From Williamsia serinedens (GTDB lineage: Bacteria > Actinomycetota > Actinomycetes > Mycobacteriales > Mycobacteriaceae): a stretch of DNA of 64,000 bases. A program made the translations under genes and the position numbers. The notes under the pieces are model-generated. The model worked only from the letters and a program-made list of their open reading frames with translations. It made no database searches and was not told the DNA's origin. Of this stretch, positions 27,822 through 36,692 are shown one piece after another (within the stretch, counting starts at the first letter, position 1; every line of letters begins with the position of its first letter). The stretch spans positions 1-64,000 of the forward strand of contig NZ_JAMTCG010000008.1 of assembly GCF_024171725.1 (NCBI RefSeq), read 5' to 3'.

Positions 27822-29314
27822 GGGGTGGGTCTGCTCGACGAGGGCTGAGTGCACTCGTGCGCGTCGGCCTGGCCGCGGCCATCGGTGTGACGGCCACCGC
27901 GGCCCTGCCCCTCGCCGGGACCGCGACCGTCGGTGTCGCGCAGGCGCTGACGCCCCCGACGATCTCGGGCCCGGTCCCGTCCGACGGCCCCGTCGCACCG
28001 TCGGCGCCGACCCGTCAGACCTCGCTGTGCTCGGAGCTGGTCACCACCAAGGCCGACCACATCGCGCGACCGGCGAGCCTGCAGGCCCTCGACATCGACC
28101 GGGCGTGGGAGTTCTCCCGCGGAGCGGGCCAGCGCGTGGCCGTCATCGACACCGGCGTCTTCCGGCATCCCCGGCTCGCGGTCGTCCCCGGCGGCGACTA
28201 CGTCTCGTCCGGCGACGGGACGCGGGACTGCGACGGGCACGGCACCCAGGTCGCCGGCCTCATCGCCGCGAAGCAGTCGGCCGACGACGGGTTCGCGGGC
28301 GTCGCACCCGACGCCACGATCATCGCCATCCGTCAGTCGTCGGCGAACTACGGCCCCGCGGATTCCCGCCAGGAGTCGTCGTCGGCGCCGGTCCTGCCCG
28401 AGGGTGCCTCGCAGGGAGCGGGAGATGTGACCACCCTCGCGCGGGCCGTCGTGCGCGCGGTGAACCTGGGTGCCACCGTCATCAACATCTCGGTCTCCGC
28501 GTGCGGTCCGGCCGGCAGCGACCTCGGGGACCGCGCTCTCGGTGCCGCGGTGCGGTTCGCCTACGACCGGAACGTCGTCGTCGTCGCGGCCGCGGACAAC
28601 ACGTCGAGCGGGAGCGGCGGTGCCTGCGCCCAGAACACCGCGGCGGCCCAGGGCGGCCGCGACCCGGACCCGTGGGCGTCGGTGACCACCAAGGCGTCGC
28701 CGGCCTGGTTCACCCCCTACGTCCTCAGTGTCGGTGCCGTCGAGGACGACGGAGTGCCCGCGAACTTCTCGCTCGCCGGGCCGTGGGTGACCGTGGCGGC
28801 GCCGGGGCGGGACATGGAGTCGCTGAACACGGCGGTGAACCCAGCGATCATCGACGGGCGGAAGACCGACCAGGGAACCGATCCTCTGAGTGGTACCAGC
28901 TTCGCCGCACCATTGGTCTCCGGCCTCGCGGCGCTGATCCGGTCCCGGTTCCCGCAGCTGACCGCCGGGCAGGTCATCAACCGCATCACGCGGACCGCGC
29001 ACCATCCCGCCGACGGTCGCGACGGCACGGTCGGGTACGGCCTCATCGACCCGGTGGCCGCGCTGACCACGACGACCCCCGACTCCCTCCCGTCCGGCGC
29101 CGATCCCGCCGACCCGCGAACGGGCGACTCGCGCAACGTCTTCGCCGCCGAGCCGCTCCGCCCTGCGCCGGCGTCACCCGGCCCGGGCGCCGTTCCCCGC
29201 TACGTCGCCATCGGGGTGGCTGCCGGTGCCGGCCTCCTCGCAGTGCTCTCCTGGACGCTGATGCGACGACGGACGGGCGAGCGACGCCGATTGCGCGAGG
29301 GCATCGACTACTGA
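27818..29314 (+). CDS. mycP: Mycosin, membrane-anchored subtilisin-like protease of the ESX system
   Basis: A 498-residue S8 protease. A signal peptide runs to about VGVAQA/LTPP, and catalytic residues are in VAVIDTG (Asp, about 111), CDGHGTQVAG (His, about 141) and LSGTSFAAPLV (Ser, about 361). A C-terminal membrane anchor (YVAIGVAAGAGLLAVLSW) is followed by a basic tail. Mycosins cap the periplasmic side of ESX complexes and are needed for their stability. GTG 27818 overlaps the eccD stop and is the natural start; its own stop overlaps the next ATG (TGATG). Confidence 0.95.
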   Translation: MRGGSARRGLSALVRVGLAAAIGVTATAALPLAGTATVGVAQALTPPTISGPVPSDGPVAPSAPTRQTSLCSELVTTKADHIARPASLQALDIDRAWEFSRGAGQRVAVIDTGVFRHPRLAVVPGGDYVSSGDGTRDCDGHGTQVAGLIAAKQSADDGFAGVAPDATIIAIRQSSANYGPADSRQESSSAPVLPEGASQGAGDVTTLARAVVRAVNLGATVINISVSACGPAGSDLGDRALGAAVRFAYDRNVVVVAAADNTSSGSGGACAQNTAAAQGGRDPDPWASVTTKASPAWFTPYVLSVGAVEDDGVPANFSLAGPWVTVAAPGRDMESLNTAVNPAIIDGRKTDQGTDPLSGTSFAAPLVSGLAALIRSRFPQLTAGQVINRITRTAHHPADGRDGTVGYGLIDPVAALTTTTPDSLPSGADPADPRTGDSRNVFAAEPLRPAPASPGPGAVPRYVAIGVAAGAGLLAVLSWTLMRRRTGERRRLREGIDY

Positions 29315-30081
29315 TGGCCGCGAGCGATGCGTGGACGCTGCGCACGCTGCACCTCGGCCGGCTGTGGGCTGACGCCGACGGCGTGGACTTCCCGCCCGAG
29401 TTCGCCGCTGCGGACGCCGATCTCGCGAGGCTGGGTGACGACTCCCCCGGGCCACGGCTCGCCGAGCTGAACGGACCCCGACGCGACGCGATCGACGTCC
29501 TGACGCGACCGCTCGTCACGATCGGGGTGACGAGCCTCGACGCGCGGAAGCCGTTCGACGACCCCGGCCACCACCTCCGTCTCGTGTCGGCGACCCGGGA
29601 CATGACGACGGTGGTGATCGCGCGCCAAGAACTCGTGGGGTCTGTGAGTCTCGGTGGGCCGGTGTCGATGACCCGACACACCGCGGCCGACTGGACGCGC
29701 GACCTCGTCGCACTGCTGCCCTGCTCGTCGGGCGCGGGCTCCCTCCCGACCGACACCGACGTGGCCTTCCGACGGTTGCCCGGTGTCGACACGAGCAGCA
29801 TCGTCGTCGTGGAGGAGCCGACGTACCCGTCGGCGGCGTCCGCCTTCGCCCGGGACGACCCGGCGACCTGCGGGTCGCTGCGCATCCAGGTGGGTTCCAC
29901 CGTCGACGGTCACCGCCCGACAAGCGTCGAGGTCCGCTTCCGCGACATCGTCGACGACGGCCGCTACATGGTGGTCGTCGACGAGCCGGGTGTCGCGATG
30001 GGTGTCGACGCCGCGCGTCTCGCGACGATGCTCAACCGCGTCGTGAACACGGTGCGTCGCAGGCACGGTGAGAACACGTGA
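29314..30081 (+). CDS. Putative ESX-associated protein, possibly EspG-family
   Basis: A 255-residue soluble protein translationally coupled to mycP. No confident family match. The overall layout, with WTLRTLHLGRLW at the N-terminus, an Asp/Thr-rich middle with DWTRDLVALLP near 130, and a closing GRYMVVVDEPGV then an amphipathic helix, resembles EspG-type chaperones, and the position in the ecc operon supports an ESX role. A clearer EspG lies at 37102-37887, so this could be a divergent second copy. EspG proteins keep PE/PPE substrates soluble; that function here is a guess. Confidence 0.5.
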   Translation: MAASDAWTLRTLHLGRLWADADGVDFPPEFAAADADLARLGDDSPGPRLAELNGPRRDAIDVLTRPLVTIGVTSLDARKPFDDPGHHLRLVSATRDMTTVVIARQELVGSVSLGGPVSMTRHTAADWTRDLVALLPCSSGAGSLPTDTDVAFRRLPGVDTSSIVVVEEPTYPSAASAFARDDPATCGSLRIQVGSTVDGHRPTSVEVRFRDIVDDGRYMVVVDEPGVAMGVDAARLATMLNRVVNTVRRRHGENT

Positions 30082-30812
30082 GGATCGAGGTGATCCGCGA
30101 CCGGGATCGGCACCACTGGACCGACGGGGCGGTGACCTCCGCGCAGTCGTTCCCCGCCACGGGCAACTTCGATCTCGCCGCCAACGCCCACGGGGTGTTG
30201 ATGGTCCACAACGACGACGTCGTCGACACCGGCGCGGGGTTCGACACCCACCGGCACGAGAACGTCGAGATCGTCACCTGGGTGCTCGACGGGGCGGTGG
30301 AACACCGCGACTCGAAGGGCAACCACGGAGTCCTCACGCCCGGCCTCATCCAGCGGATGTCGGCAGGCCGAGGGATCACACACTCCGAACGGAACGCGTC
30401 CACGCGGGCGGAGGACGTCGCCGCGCATGTCGTGCAGATGTGGCTGCCGCCTGACGCCGACGGCCGTGACCCGTCCTACGCCGAACACGACTTCACCGCC
30501 GAGCTCGCCGACGGGGCACTGATCCCCGTGGTGTCGGGTCGGGCCGCACACCGGGACAGCTCGGCACTCGACATCGGCAACCGCTTCGTCGCATTGCACG
30601 CGGCCCGGCCCCGTGCCGTTCAGAGCGTGACGCTGCCCGCCGCACCGTTCGGTCACCTGTTCGTCGCGCGCGGTGCGGTCGTGCTCGACGGGACCGGACA
30701 GCTCGACACCGGCGACGCGGTCCGCACCACCGACGCGGGCGAACTGCTGGTGACCGCCACCGACGACGCGGAGATCCTCTTCTGGGAGATGCACGCGTCG
30801 TTCGATCTGTAG
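30078..30812 (+). CDS. Pirin-family cupin protein
   Basis: A 244-residue bicupin of the pirin/YhhW family. The N-terminal cupin has the metal-binding pattern FDTHRHENVEIVTWVLDG with two His and a Glu, followed by LIQRMSAGRGITHSE carrying the fourth ligand His. The C-terminal half is a second, degenerate cupin. Pirins are iron proteins; some have quercetin 2,3-dioxygenase activity, others modulate transcription or metabolism. GTG 30078 overlaps the preceding stop, so it is in the eccD-mycP transcript, an unusual position. It converges on eccB. Confidence 0.88.
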   Translation: MRIEVIRDRDRHHWTDGAVTSAQSFPATGNFDLAANAHGVLMVHNDDVVDTGAGFDTHRHENVEIVTWVLDGAVEHRDSKGNHGVLTPGLIQRMSAGRGITHSERNASTRAEDVAAHVVQMWLPPDADGRDPSYAEHDFTAELADGALIPVVSGRAAHRDSSALDIGNRFVALHAARPRAVQSVTLPAAPFGHLFVARGAVVLDGTGQLDTGDAVRTTDAGELLVTATDDAEILFWEMHASFDL

Positions 30813-30825
30813 ACGCGACCCGCCC

Positions 30826-32265
30826 TCAGGACCCTGCGTCGGGAGCGACGTCCGAGCGTTCGACAAGTGCGGAGTTGCGGGCCAGGGCCGGCCCCGGAGG
30901 CATCAGCTTGACGATGGGGTACGGGGCCGCGAGCGGCGTCGGCATCCCCAGGGCGACGGCCGAGGCATCGGGGACCCCGTACCGGACCCCCGTGTCCGCC
31001 ACCAGGAAGTCCGAGGCCGCACGCGTGCTGCCGGGATCGCTGCCCGTGGTGCGGACGAAGTAGTTGGTCCCCGGCGGCACGTAGGTGACGTCGGCGCCGA
31101 GGCCGTCGGTGCGCGCACCCACCGTCGGCAGCAACGCCTTGGCGTTCGCGACGGGGAAGTCGGGTTCGAGGGCGACCGTCGTCGACGCCTGCGCGTCACC
31201 GTCCTTGCGCCACTGGAAACACAGCGCCTTCTGCCCGGTGCCGTCGACCTCGTCGGGCGCGGTGTCCGGGTACCCATCCACGTCGAGCGGGGAGACCGGC
31301 GGGATGGAGGTGAGCGCGCCGGGGCTCACCGTGAGCGGCTGCCCGCTGGTGGGGGTGGCGGCACGGATCAGGTCGGCGACGAACGGGGAGACCTTCTGCA
31401 CGCCTGACGCCAGCAGCACGTACAGCTGATCCTGTTGTCCTGCACCCGTGTCGAGACTGGACACCCGCAGGATCGAGCCGACACGGGCACCGTCCAGCGC
31501 GAACCGGGATGCGTCGCCCGCCCCGGGTATCCGGGGCGCCACGATCGCCCGTGACGCTGGGATGGCGTCCAGCAGAGCCGGACTCACCGACCGCGCCGCT
31601 ACCGACTGCAGTCCGAGCGCCTGCCGGACGACGAGGTCGTCGGGGTCGATCTGTGCCCGGGTGCCGCGGTAGATCACGAAGTACTGGTCCCCGTTGCGCA
31701 CGTACAGCGCGTCCGACGCGCGGAGCGCACGTGCCCCCGTCCCGGGAGCCGGCGTCCCGGCCACCACACCGACCGTCGGCGCGCCGTCGGGGTCGCGGGG
31801 CTCGTCGAGGCGGTCGCACACCGACCACACCGACAGGCCGGGGCCGCCCGTCGCGGACAGATCGCTCGGCGCACCCGGGATGCCGATCTGCGATCCCCGC
31901 GGGTAGTCCTTCAGCACGGAGTCGCTGACGGAGTTCGGCTTCTCCGCCTTGCCCGCCACCAGCCGTGCGGAGGCGAGGTTCAACGCCGGGTGCAGGCGTC
32001 CGTCGACGATGACGTAGAGCTGCCCCGACTGCTTGCTCATCACGATCGTCGAGTCGCCGACCGACCCCTGGGGCTTGAAGATGCTGACCGCGACGGCACC
32101 ACCCACGACCACCAGGGTGAGCACCAGTCCCGCGATCAGCGACTTCACGTGACCGCTCATCGGGTCGTGGATCATGCGGACGTCGCGGCGGACCAGAGCG
32201 TGCTCCAACCGCCGCAGCAGGAAACGGTAGCCGCTGACCTGCGACTTCGTCGTCCGCTGTGCCAT
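30826..32265 (-). CDS. eccB: ESX type VII secretion membrane protein EccB
   Basis: A 479-residue bitopic protein: a cytosolic N-terminus with QRTTKSQVSGYRFLLRRLEH, the EccB signature, one membrane helix (about 44-63, SLIAGLVLTLVVVGGAVAVS) and a long periplasmic domain built of repeats with the conserved Cys pair (WSVCDRL and KALCFQW). EccB dimerises in the periplasm and holds the complex together. ATG 32265 is used; a GTG three bases upstream is possible. Divergent from eccE, and no longer adjacent to eccC as in most ESX loci. Confidence 0.95.
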   Translation of the reverse strand: MAQRTTKSQVSGYRFLLRRLEHALVRRDVRMIHDPMSGHVKSLIAGLVLTLVVVGGAVAVSIFKPQGSVGDSTIVMSKQSGQLYVIVDGRLHPALNLASARLVAGKAEKPNSVSDSVLKDYPRGSQIGIPGAPSDLSATGGPGLSVWSVCDRLDEPRDPDGAPTVGVVAGTPAPGTGARALRASDALYVRNGDQYFVIYRGTRAQIDPDDLVVRQALGLQSVAARSVSPALLDAIPASRAIVAPRIPGAGDASRFALDGARVGSILRVSSLDTGAGQQDQLYVLLASGVQKVSPFVADLIRAATPTSGQPLTVSPGALTSIPPVSPLDVDGYPDTAPDEVDGTGQKALCFQWRKDGDAQASTTVALEPDFPVANAKALLPTVGARTDGLGADVTYVPPGTNYFVRTTGSDPGSTRAASDFLVADTGVRYGVPDASAVALGMPTPLAAPYPIVKLMPPGPALARNSALVERSDVAPDAGS

Positions 32266-32378
32266 CACCTGCCCCCGTCCACCCGTGCGCTCGCGACCCG
32301 GCCCGGCCGCCGCCGACGCCGTCGCCGCGACCCGCGGCAGCCATTCAGCTGTACAGAACCGTTGCTAAGGTAACCGAC

Positions 32379-34178
32379 GTGGCGCACCCGACCCGGCCCG
32401 GCTCCTGGGCCCGCACATCGGCTCCGGTGCGGGTGCTGCCCCTGTGGTCGGTCATCGCGGCCGAGGTGGTCGCCGTCGCCGTCTTCGCCGTCCTGCGGGC
32501 CGTCGGTGTGGGGCTCCCGGTCGCCGTCGCCGTCACCGTCGTCGTGGGTGTCATCGGTGCCGCCCTCGCCGTCCGTGCACCGTCGGACATCTCGGTCTAC
32601 GGCCGGGTCGCCCGCCGGCTCGCGTATCTCCGTCGGGTGACCCGGACCGCCGACGACCCGCCCATCCCCTTCGATCTCCCCCAGCCCGACGGCACGGGCA
32701 TCGGCGCCCGGTGGGCCGACGACCGTCTCATCACCGTCATCCGGATCGCCCGCCCGGTGGCCCCGACCGCGCTCGTCCCGACGAACTCCATCGTGGCGAA
32801 CTCGGGCCTCTCGCTGGGTGTCGTGGCACGGGCGTTGTCGCAGTTCGACATCGAGCTGGAGTCGATCGACGTCGTCGCGCACGGGTGGCGATCGCGCGCG
32901 GCCGCGCACCTCACCGGCCCCTACTCCACCCTGACCGCCAACCTCCCGACCGTGCCGCAGCAGGACGTCTGGGTGGTCCTCCGTCTCGACCCGCTGCTGT
33001 GTCCGGACGCCATCGAGGCACGCGGTGGCGGGCCGACCGGCGTGCTGCGCACAGCCATCACCGCGACCCGGCGCGTGGCCAACCATCTCGCCCACGAGGG
33101 GTACCGCCCATCGATCCTGTCCGCGGCCGGGATCACCGCGATGGCTGCACAACTGGTCGATCACGCCCGCGTGGAGGACGCCGCGGAGGGCTGGACGTCG
33201 ATCGCCGACGGCTCGTACTCCACGACCTCCTACGCGCTGACCCGGACCATCGACGAGGATTTGGGCACGGCGGTCTGGATGACGCCGAGCCTGTCGACGA
33301 CGTGCGCCACCCGGTTGCGCAGGGCGGGAGGTGATTTCGAGGTCTCCACCGTCGTCCGCTTCGCCGCGGTCGGTGAGCTCTCGCGGACGCCGCCGCCCGA
33401 GCTGCGTCGTCTCGACGGTCGGCAGCGCGCAGCGCTGAACAGGACCCTGCCGATCGGTCGCGACGACATCGCCGCACTTCCCCGTGACGTCCTCGACCTC
33501 GCGACCCTCGACGGGATCCGTGTCGTCGACGGAGGACACGGGCAGTTGTTCGGCGCCAACGTGGACGGCGAGGCGCTGGCGATCCCGCTGTTCGGGTCCG
33601 ACGTCCGCCGCGTCGACGTGTACGGCTCGGCGTTCCTGGCGCAGCAGATCGTGGTGCGGGCCATCGCCGTCGGCGCGCGGGTCGTCATCCGCACCGACCG
33701 ACCCGACGCCTGGGCGCCGCTGGTGGCGAACGTGAACGACCCGCGCACCCTGTTCATGTTCTCGTCGCCGATCGAGCAGCGACACACCGTCGCCCACTAC
33801 ACGCTCTGCATCCTCGACGCGCGCGAGGCGACCGAGGACTCGACCGTCGGGACACAGCTGCGGGTCCACCGCACCGCCGGGATCCCGGAGCGTCTCGACG
33901 AGACGTCGGACGTGGCCATCTACCAGGACAACCGCGACCAGACGCGCGCCTACGTCGTGACCCGCACCGAGACCTGCGCCGCGACCCTTGTCGCCCTGCC
34001 CGCGGAGGGCTCACTGATCGACGGGGGTCGGCCGGTGCGTCGGCCACAGCAACCCACACCTGCCGGCGTCGCCCGGCCCGACCGGGGTGTCGACGATCGT
34101 CCTCCGATGCCGTCGCCGGCCGGCGTCCCACCGGCGTACCCGGACCGCCGGAGCCGCCACTCGCTCGACGGCGAGTGA
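32379..34178 (+). CDS. eccE: ESX type VII secretion membrane protein EccE
   Basis: A 599-residue protein starting at GTG 32379 after CTAAGG. Two adjacent N-terminal hydrophobic helices (about 23-43 and 47-65) precede a large soluble domain, the EccE layout; VYGRVARRLAYLRR follows the helices. The C-terminus is Pro/Arg-rich and low-complexity. EccE sits at the periphery of the ESX membrane complex and is absent from ESX-4 systems, so its presence argues for an ESX-3-like type. Identification rests on layout and locus as well as sequence. Confidence 0.88.
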   Translation: MAHPTRPGSWARTSAPVRVLPLWSVIAAEVVAVAVFAVLRAVGVGLPVAVAVTVVVGVIGAALAVRAPSDISVYGRVARRLAYLRRVTRTADDPPIPFDLPQPDGTGIGARWADDRLITVIRIARPVAPTALVPTNSIVANSGLSLGVVARALSQFDIELESIDVVAHGWRSRAAAHLTGPYSTLTANLPTVPQQDVWVVLRLDPLLCPDAIEARGGGPTGVLRTAITATRRVANHLAHEGYRPSILSAAGITAMAAQLVDHARVEDAAEGWTSIADGSYSTTSYALTRTIDEDLGTAVWMTPSLSTTCATRLRRAGGDFEVSTVVRFAAVGELSRTPPPELRRLDGRQRAALNRTLPIGRDDIAALPRDVLDLATLDGIRVVDGGHGQLFGANVDGEALAIPLFGSDVRRVDVYGSAFLAQQIVVRAIAVGARVVIRTDRPDAWAPLVANVNDPRTLFMFSSPIEQRHTVAHYTLCILDAREATEDSTVGTQLRVHRTAGIPERLDETSDVAIYQDNRDQTRAYVVTRTETCAATLVALPAEGSLIDGGRPVRRPQQPTPAGVARPDRGVDDRPPMPSPAGVPPAYPDRRSRHSLDGE

Positions 34179-34191
34179 GGTCGCGTGGGCA

Positions 34192-34545
34192 TCACTGCCC
34201 GTAGGTGTACCGCAGGTTCGCGAACACGAGATCGCCGATCCGCGTGCCCATCCGGCGCATCTCCTCATCGCCCGGGATCGGCGGGTCGACCATCAGGGTC
34301 CACCGCACAGAGGCGTCCATCGGCCCCTCCAGATCGAAACGGATCCGCGCGTCGGGGCGGCTCGCCCAGAGCGACGACCACACGACGAGCGTCGGCCGTT
34401 CTGCCACCAGGGTGGTCGGGATCGTCTCCCCGTCGAGCAACATCAACCATGGGCGGCCGTTGTGCTGCAATGGATCCGCGAGATCGTCGAAGACCACCCA
34501 CGCGGGCGGCGGAAGGCTGTTCAGCCGGGAGGCGACGACGTCCAT
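34192..34545 (-). CDS. Hypothetical protein (117 aa)
   Basis: A small soluble protein, reading MDVVASRLNSLPPPAWVVFD at the start and LMVDPPIPGDEEMRRMGTRI further on. No domain is recognised; the mix of beta-rich segments might suit an SRPBCC-like fold, which is speculative. It converges on eccE with a 13-base gap. Downstream of it no terminator is evident. Confidence 0.6.
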   Translation of the reverse strand: MDVVASRLNSLPPPAWVVFDDLADPLQHNGRPWLMLLDGETIPTTLVAERPTLVVWSSLWASRPDARIRFDLEGPMDASVRWTLMVDPPIPGDEEMRRMGTRIGDLVFANLRYTYGQ

Positions 34546-34657
34546 CCCGGGAACGGTAGGCGTCCGCCGCGGTGGGAGCGACGGAATTCTCTTGCGTGCT
34601 GCCGACGCCGCCCGGCATGGTCGTCACGCACCACCGCCATCAGAGAGGAGATCCACC

Positions 34658-34966
34658 ATGAGACCGGACACTTACCCGGACGAGTGGCGACCCTCCGCGG
34701 ACGACGGGCCGGTCGAGCTGGTCGTCGACGGCGAGCTGTTCCTGCTCGAGGTGCAGGCGGGCGGCGGTTCCCACTGCACCTGGGTGCCAGGGCCGAACTC
34801 CGGCTACGGGTTCAGTTCTGGGGCCACGCGAGTGGCCTGGAAGACCGAGTCCGGACTGCCACCGGCGCCGCTCCCGGTTCCGCTGCCGAGCATCGCCGAC
34901 CACCGACGCTCGATCCGTGAGTTCCTCGACGAGATCGATCCCGAGATTGGGTATCTCGCCGACTGA
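34658..34966 (+). CDS. Hypothetical protein (102 aa)
   Basis: A small acidic protein preceded by a strong GAGAGGAG ribosome-binding site, beginning MRPDTYPDEWRPSADDGPVE and ending FLDEIDPEIGYLAD. It has no membrane segment or recognised motif; the composition is rich in Pro, Asp and Glu. It is divergent from the 117-aa gene. The clear ribosome-binding site and codon use support it as real. Confidence 0.6.
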   Translation: MRPDTYPDEWRPSADDGPVELVVDGELFLLEVQAGGGSHCTWVPGPNSGYGFSSGATRVAWKTESGLPPAPLPVPLPSIADHRRSIREFLDEIDPEIGYLAD

Positions 34967-35009
34967 CGTCGCGCCGATCCGGCCCGGCCGGGCGCGGATG
35001 ACCGCCGCC

Positions 35010-36116
35010 TCAGAGGTCGCCGAGGGCCGTCGCGCTCGCGATCTGGTGTGAGCGTCCGCCGCCGTCGCGCTTGGCGACGTAGAGCGCGGTGTCGGCGATG
35101 ACCAGGGCGACCTGCAGGTCGTCGACGCCCCCGCGTCGCAGGGTGGTGCCCCAGACGCTCACGGTGAGCCCGGCGATGGCGGCGGCGCGGACCGCGCCGC
35201 ACACCTCGTCGGCGAGGGTCGGTCGCGCGGACACCGAGACGATGCCGAACTCGTCACCGCCGAGACGCCCGACGACGGACGTGTCGCCGAAACGGCTCAG
35301 CACACCGGCCACCTCGCGGAGGGCGAGGTCGCCACGGTGGTGGCCGTGGGTGTCGTTGAACTCCTTGTAGCGGTCGATGTCGACCAGCAGCACGGAGATC
35401 GGCGCGTCGTCGGAGGTGGTCTCGACCAGACGCGCTGCGTGGTAGTCGAATCCCCGTCGGTTCCACAGTCCCGTCAGCGGGTCGGTGTCGGTCTCACTCC
35501 GTTGGGCGCGCAGTCCGTTCTTGATGTGCCCGGAGAACACCGCCAACAGCAGGGTGGTCGCGTTGAGGCCGATGATGCCGCACCCCGCCGCGCCGACGGC
35601 CGCCAGTCTGCTTGGCACGAGATCGGACTCGACGAGGCGCACGGCCATCACCACCAGATAGCCGTTGATCCACACGGTGTGAAAGGCGAGCGCTGCCCGG
35701 GTACCGAAGAAGGCTCCGAACGCGCACACGGGGGCGAACAGCGGCGCCCCGACGATCCCGAGCAACGGGTTGTCGACCGACGCGTGCACCGCCGAGGTGC
35801 CGACGTCCGCCCATGCGAGGAAGGCGAACCCACGCCATCGCACGGAGGGATCGTCGGGTGACCACCACAGCGTGTCGAGGTCGATGGTCCGGAACCAGAT
35901 GGCGACCGGGACCGTGGTCGCGCAGAAGACGAGGGTGGTCACCTGGCCGGCGGTCGTGGTGATGAGGCCGGGTGAGAACACGGCAGACAGACCGACGACA
36001 CCGAACAGCACGATCACGACGCAGATGGCCCACTGGAGCGGACGCCGGTCCACCGGGATCGTGGACAGGATGTGGTGCTGCTCGGCGGTGAGCGAGCCAA
36101 GTCTCTTCTCCGACAT
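35010..36116 (-). CDS. Membrane diguanylate cyclase (GGDEF domain)
   Basis: A 368-residue protein with about six hydrophobic N-terminal helices (residues 25-200) and a C-terminal GGDEF domain. Seen: DPLTGLWNRRGFD, the metal-binding LLVDIDRYKEFND and the intact active-site GRLGGDEFGIV. It should make cyclic di-GMP from two GTP. No RxxD inhibitory site is visible just before GGDEF. ATG 36116 follows a G-run and fits the first helix. It sits between ecc genes and the substrate operon; the matching phosphodiesterase candidate is at 53880-55124. Confidence 0.93.
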   Translation of the reverse strand: MSEKRLGSLTAEQHHILSTIPVDRRPLQWAICVVIVLFGVVGLSAVFSPGLITTTAGQVTTLVFCATTVPVAIWFRTIDLDTLWWSPDDPSVRWRGFAFLAWADVGTSAVHASVDNPLLGIVGAPLFAPVCAFGAFFGTRAALAFHTVWINGYLVVMAVRLVESDLVPSRLAAVGAAGCGIIGLNATTLLLAVFSGHIKNGLRAQRSETDTDPLTGLWNRRGFDYHAARLVETTSDDAPISVLLVDIDRYKEFNDTHGHHRGDLALREVAGVLSRFGDTSVVGRLGGDEFGIVSVSARPTLADEVCGAVRAAAIAGLTVSVWGTTLRRGGVDDLQVALVIADTALYVAKRDGGGRSHQIASATALGDL

Positions 36117-36301
36117 CGCCCCCCCGGTTCGTCGGACGTCGGACCAGATGGCCGCGTGCTCATCGATCCGACCTGTGCTGCAGGTGTGACCACGGTAACG
36201 CGTGCCACAACCACTCCGTCGGCCCCGCGTTCGCACGTTGGACCGGAACCCGACGTACACCGTTCACCGGATGGCCCCGCACCGCTCCAGGTCACCCGAC
36301 G

Positions 36302-36340
36302 ACGACGGGCGGTGCGCCGGTTCGGCACACCGCCCGTCGT
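36302..36340 (-). terminator. Strong hairpin terminator of the ESX substrate operon
   Basis: ACGACGGGCGGTG pairs perfectly with CACCGCCCGTCGT around a 13-base loop, 18 bases past the EsxH-like stop in the direction of transcription. There is no T-run. It should end the seven-gene substrate operon. The remaining 36117-36301 shows no gene; it holds the promoter side of the GGDEF gene. Confidence 0.8.
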
Positions 36341-36358
36341 GGCGGTCCGAGGTGTGGC

Positions 36359-36661
36359 TCAGGCGTTGAAGGTCCGGGCCACCGCACGCTCGGTGTCGGC
36401 CATGTTGCCCTGGCCGTCGCTCGCCGCGCGGATGATCTGCGCGAGGACGCCCTGGATCTCGGTGACGTCGTTGGTCCACTTCTGGTGCACGGTCCGGAAG
36501 GCGGCCGACGCCTCGGACTGCGGGTCCCAGCTCTGCTCGATCTGGCGGCGGATGCCCTCCATCTCGTTGTTGAGCTGGTTGAACTGGTTCATCTTCGAGG
36601 AGATCTCCTCGAGCAGCCCGGTCAGCTGGGCGGTGTTGTAGACGATGAGGCCGTCGCTCAT
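36359..36661 (-). CDS. WXG100-family ESX substrate, EsxH-like
   Basis: A 100-residue helical-hairpin protein of WXG100 size. The turn reads SWDPQS at Trp45, where Pro replaces the usual Gly of W-x-G. Near the C-terminus M87-x-x-x-E91 replaces the YxxxD/E export signal, as expected for the ESAT-6-like partner that relies on the signal of its mate. It follows the EsxG-like gene by 31 bases with an AGAAAGG site, so the two proteins probably form a 1:1 heterodimer secreted through the EccC channel. Confidence 0.88.
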   Translation of the reverse strand: MSDGLIVYNTAQLTGLLEEISSKMNQFNQLNNEMEGIRRQIEQSWDPQSEASAAFRTVHQKWTNDVTEIQGVLAQIIRAASDGQGNMADTERAVARTFNA

Positions 36662-36692
36662 GGTGTGTCTGCCTTTCTGGGGGGTGGAAGGA

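Noticed and set aside
32360-32378. IdeR-like site before eccE (GCTAAGGTAACC)
   Set aside because: Only half of the 19-bp consensus is approximated and it overlaps the ribosome-binding site.
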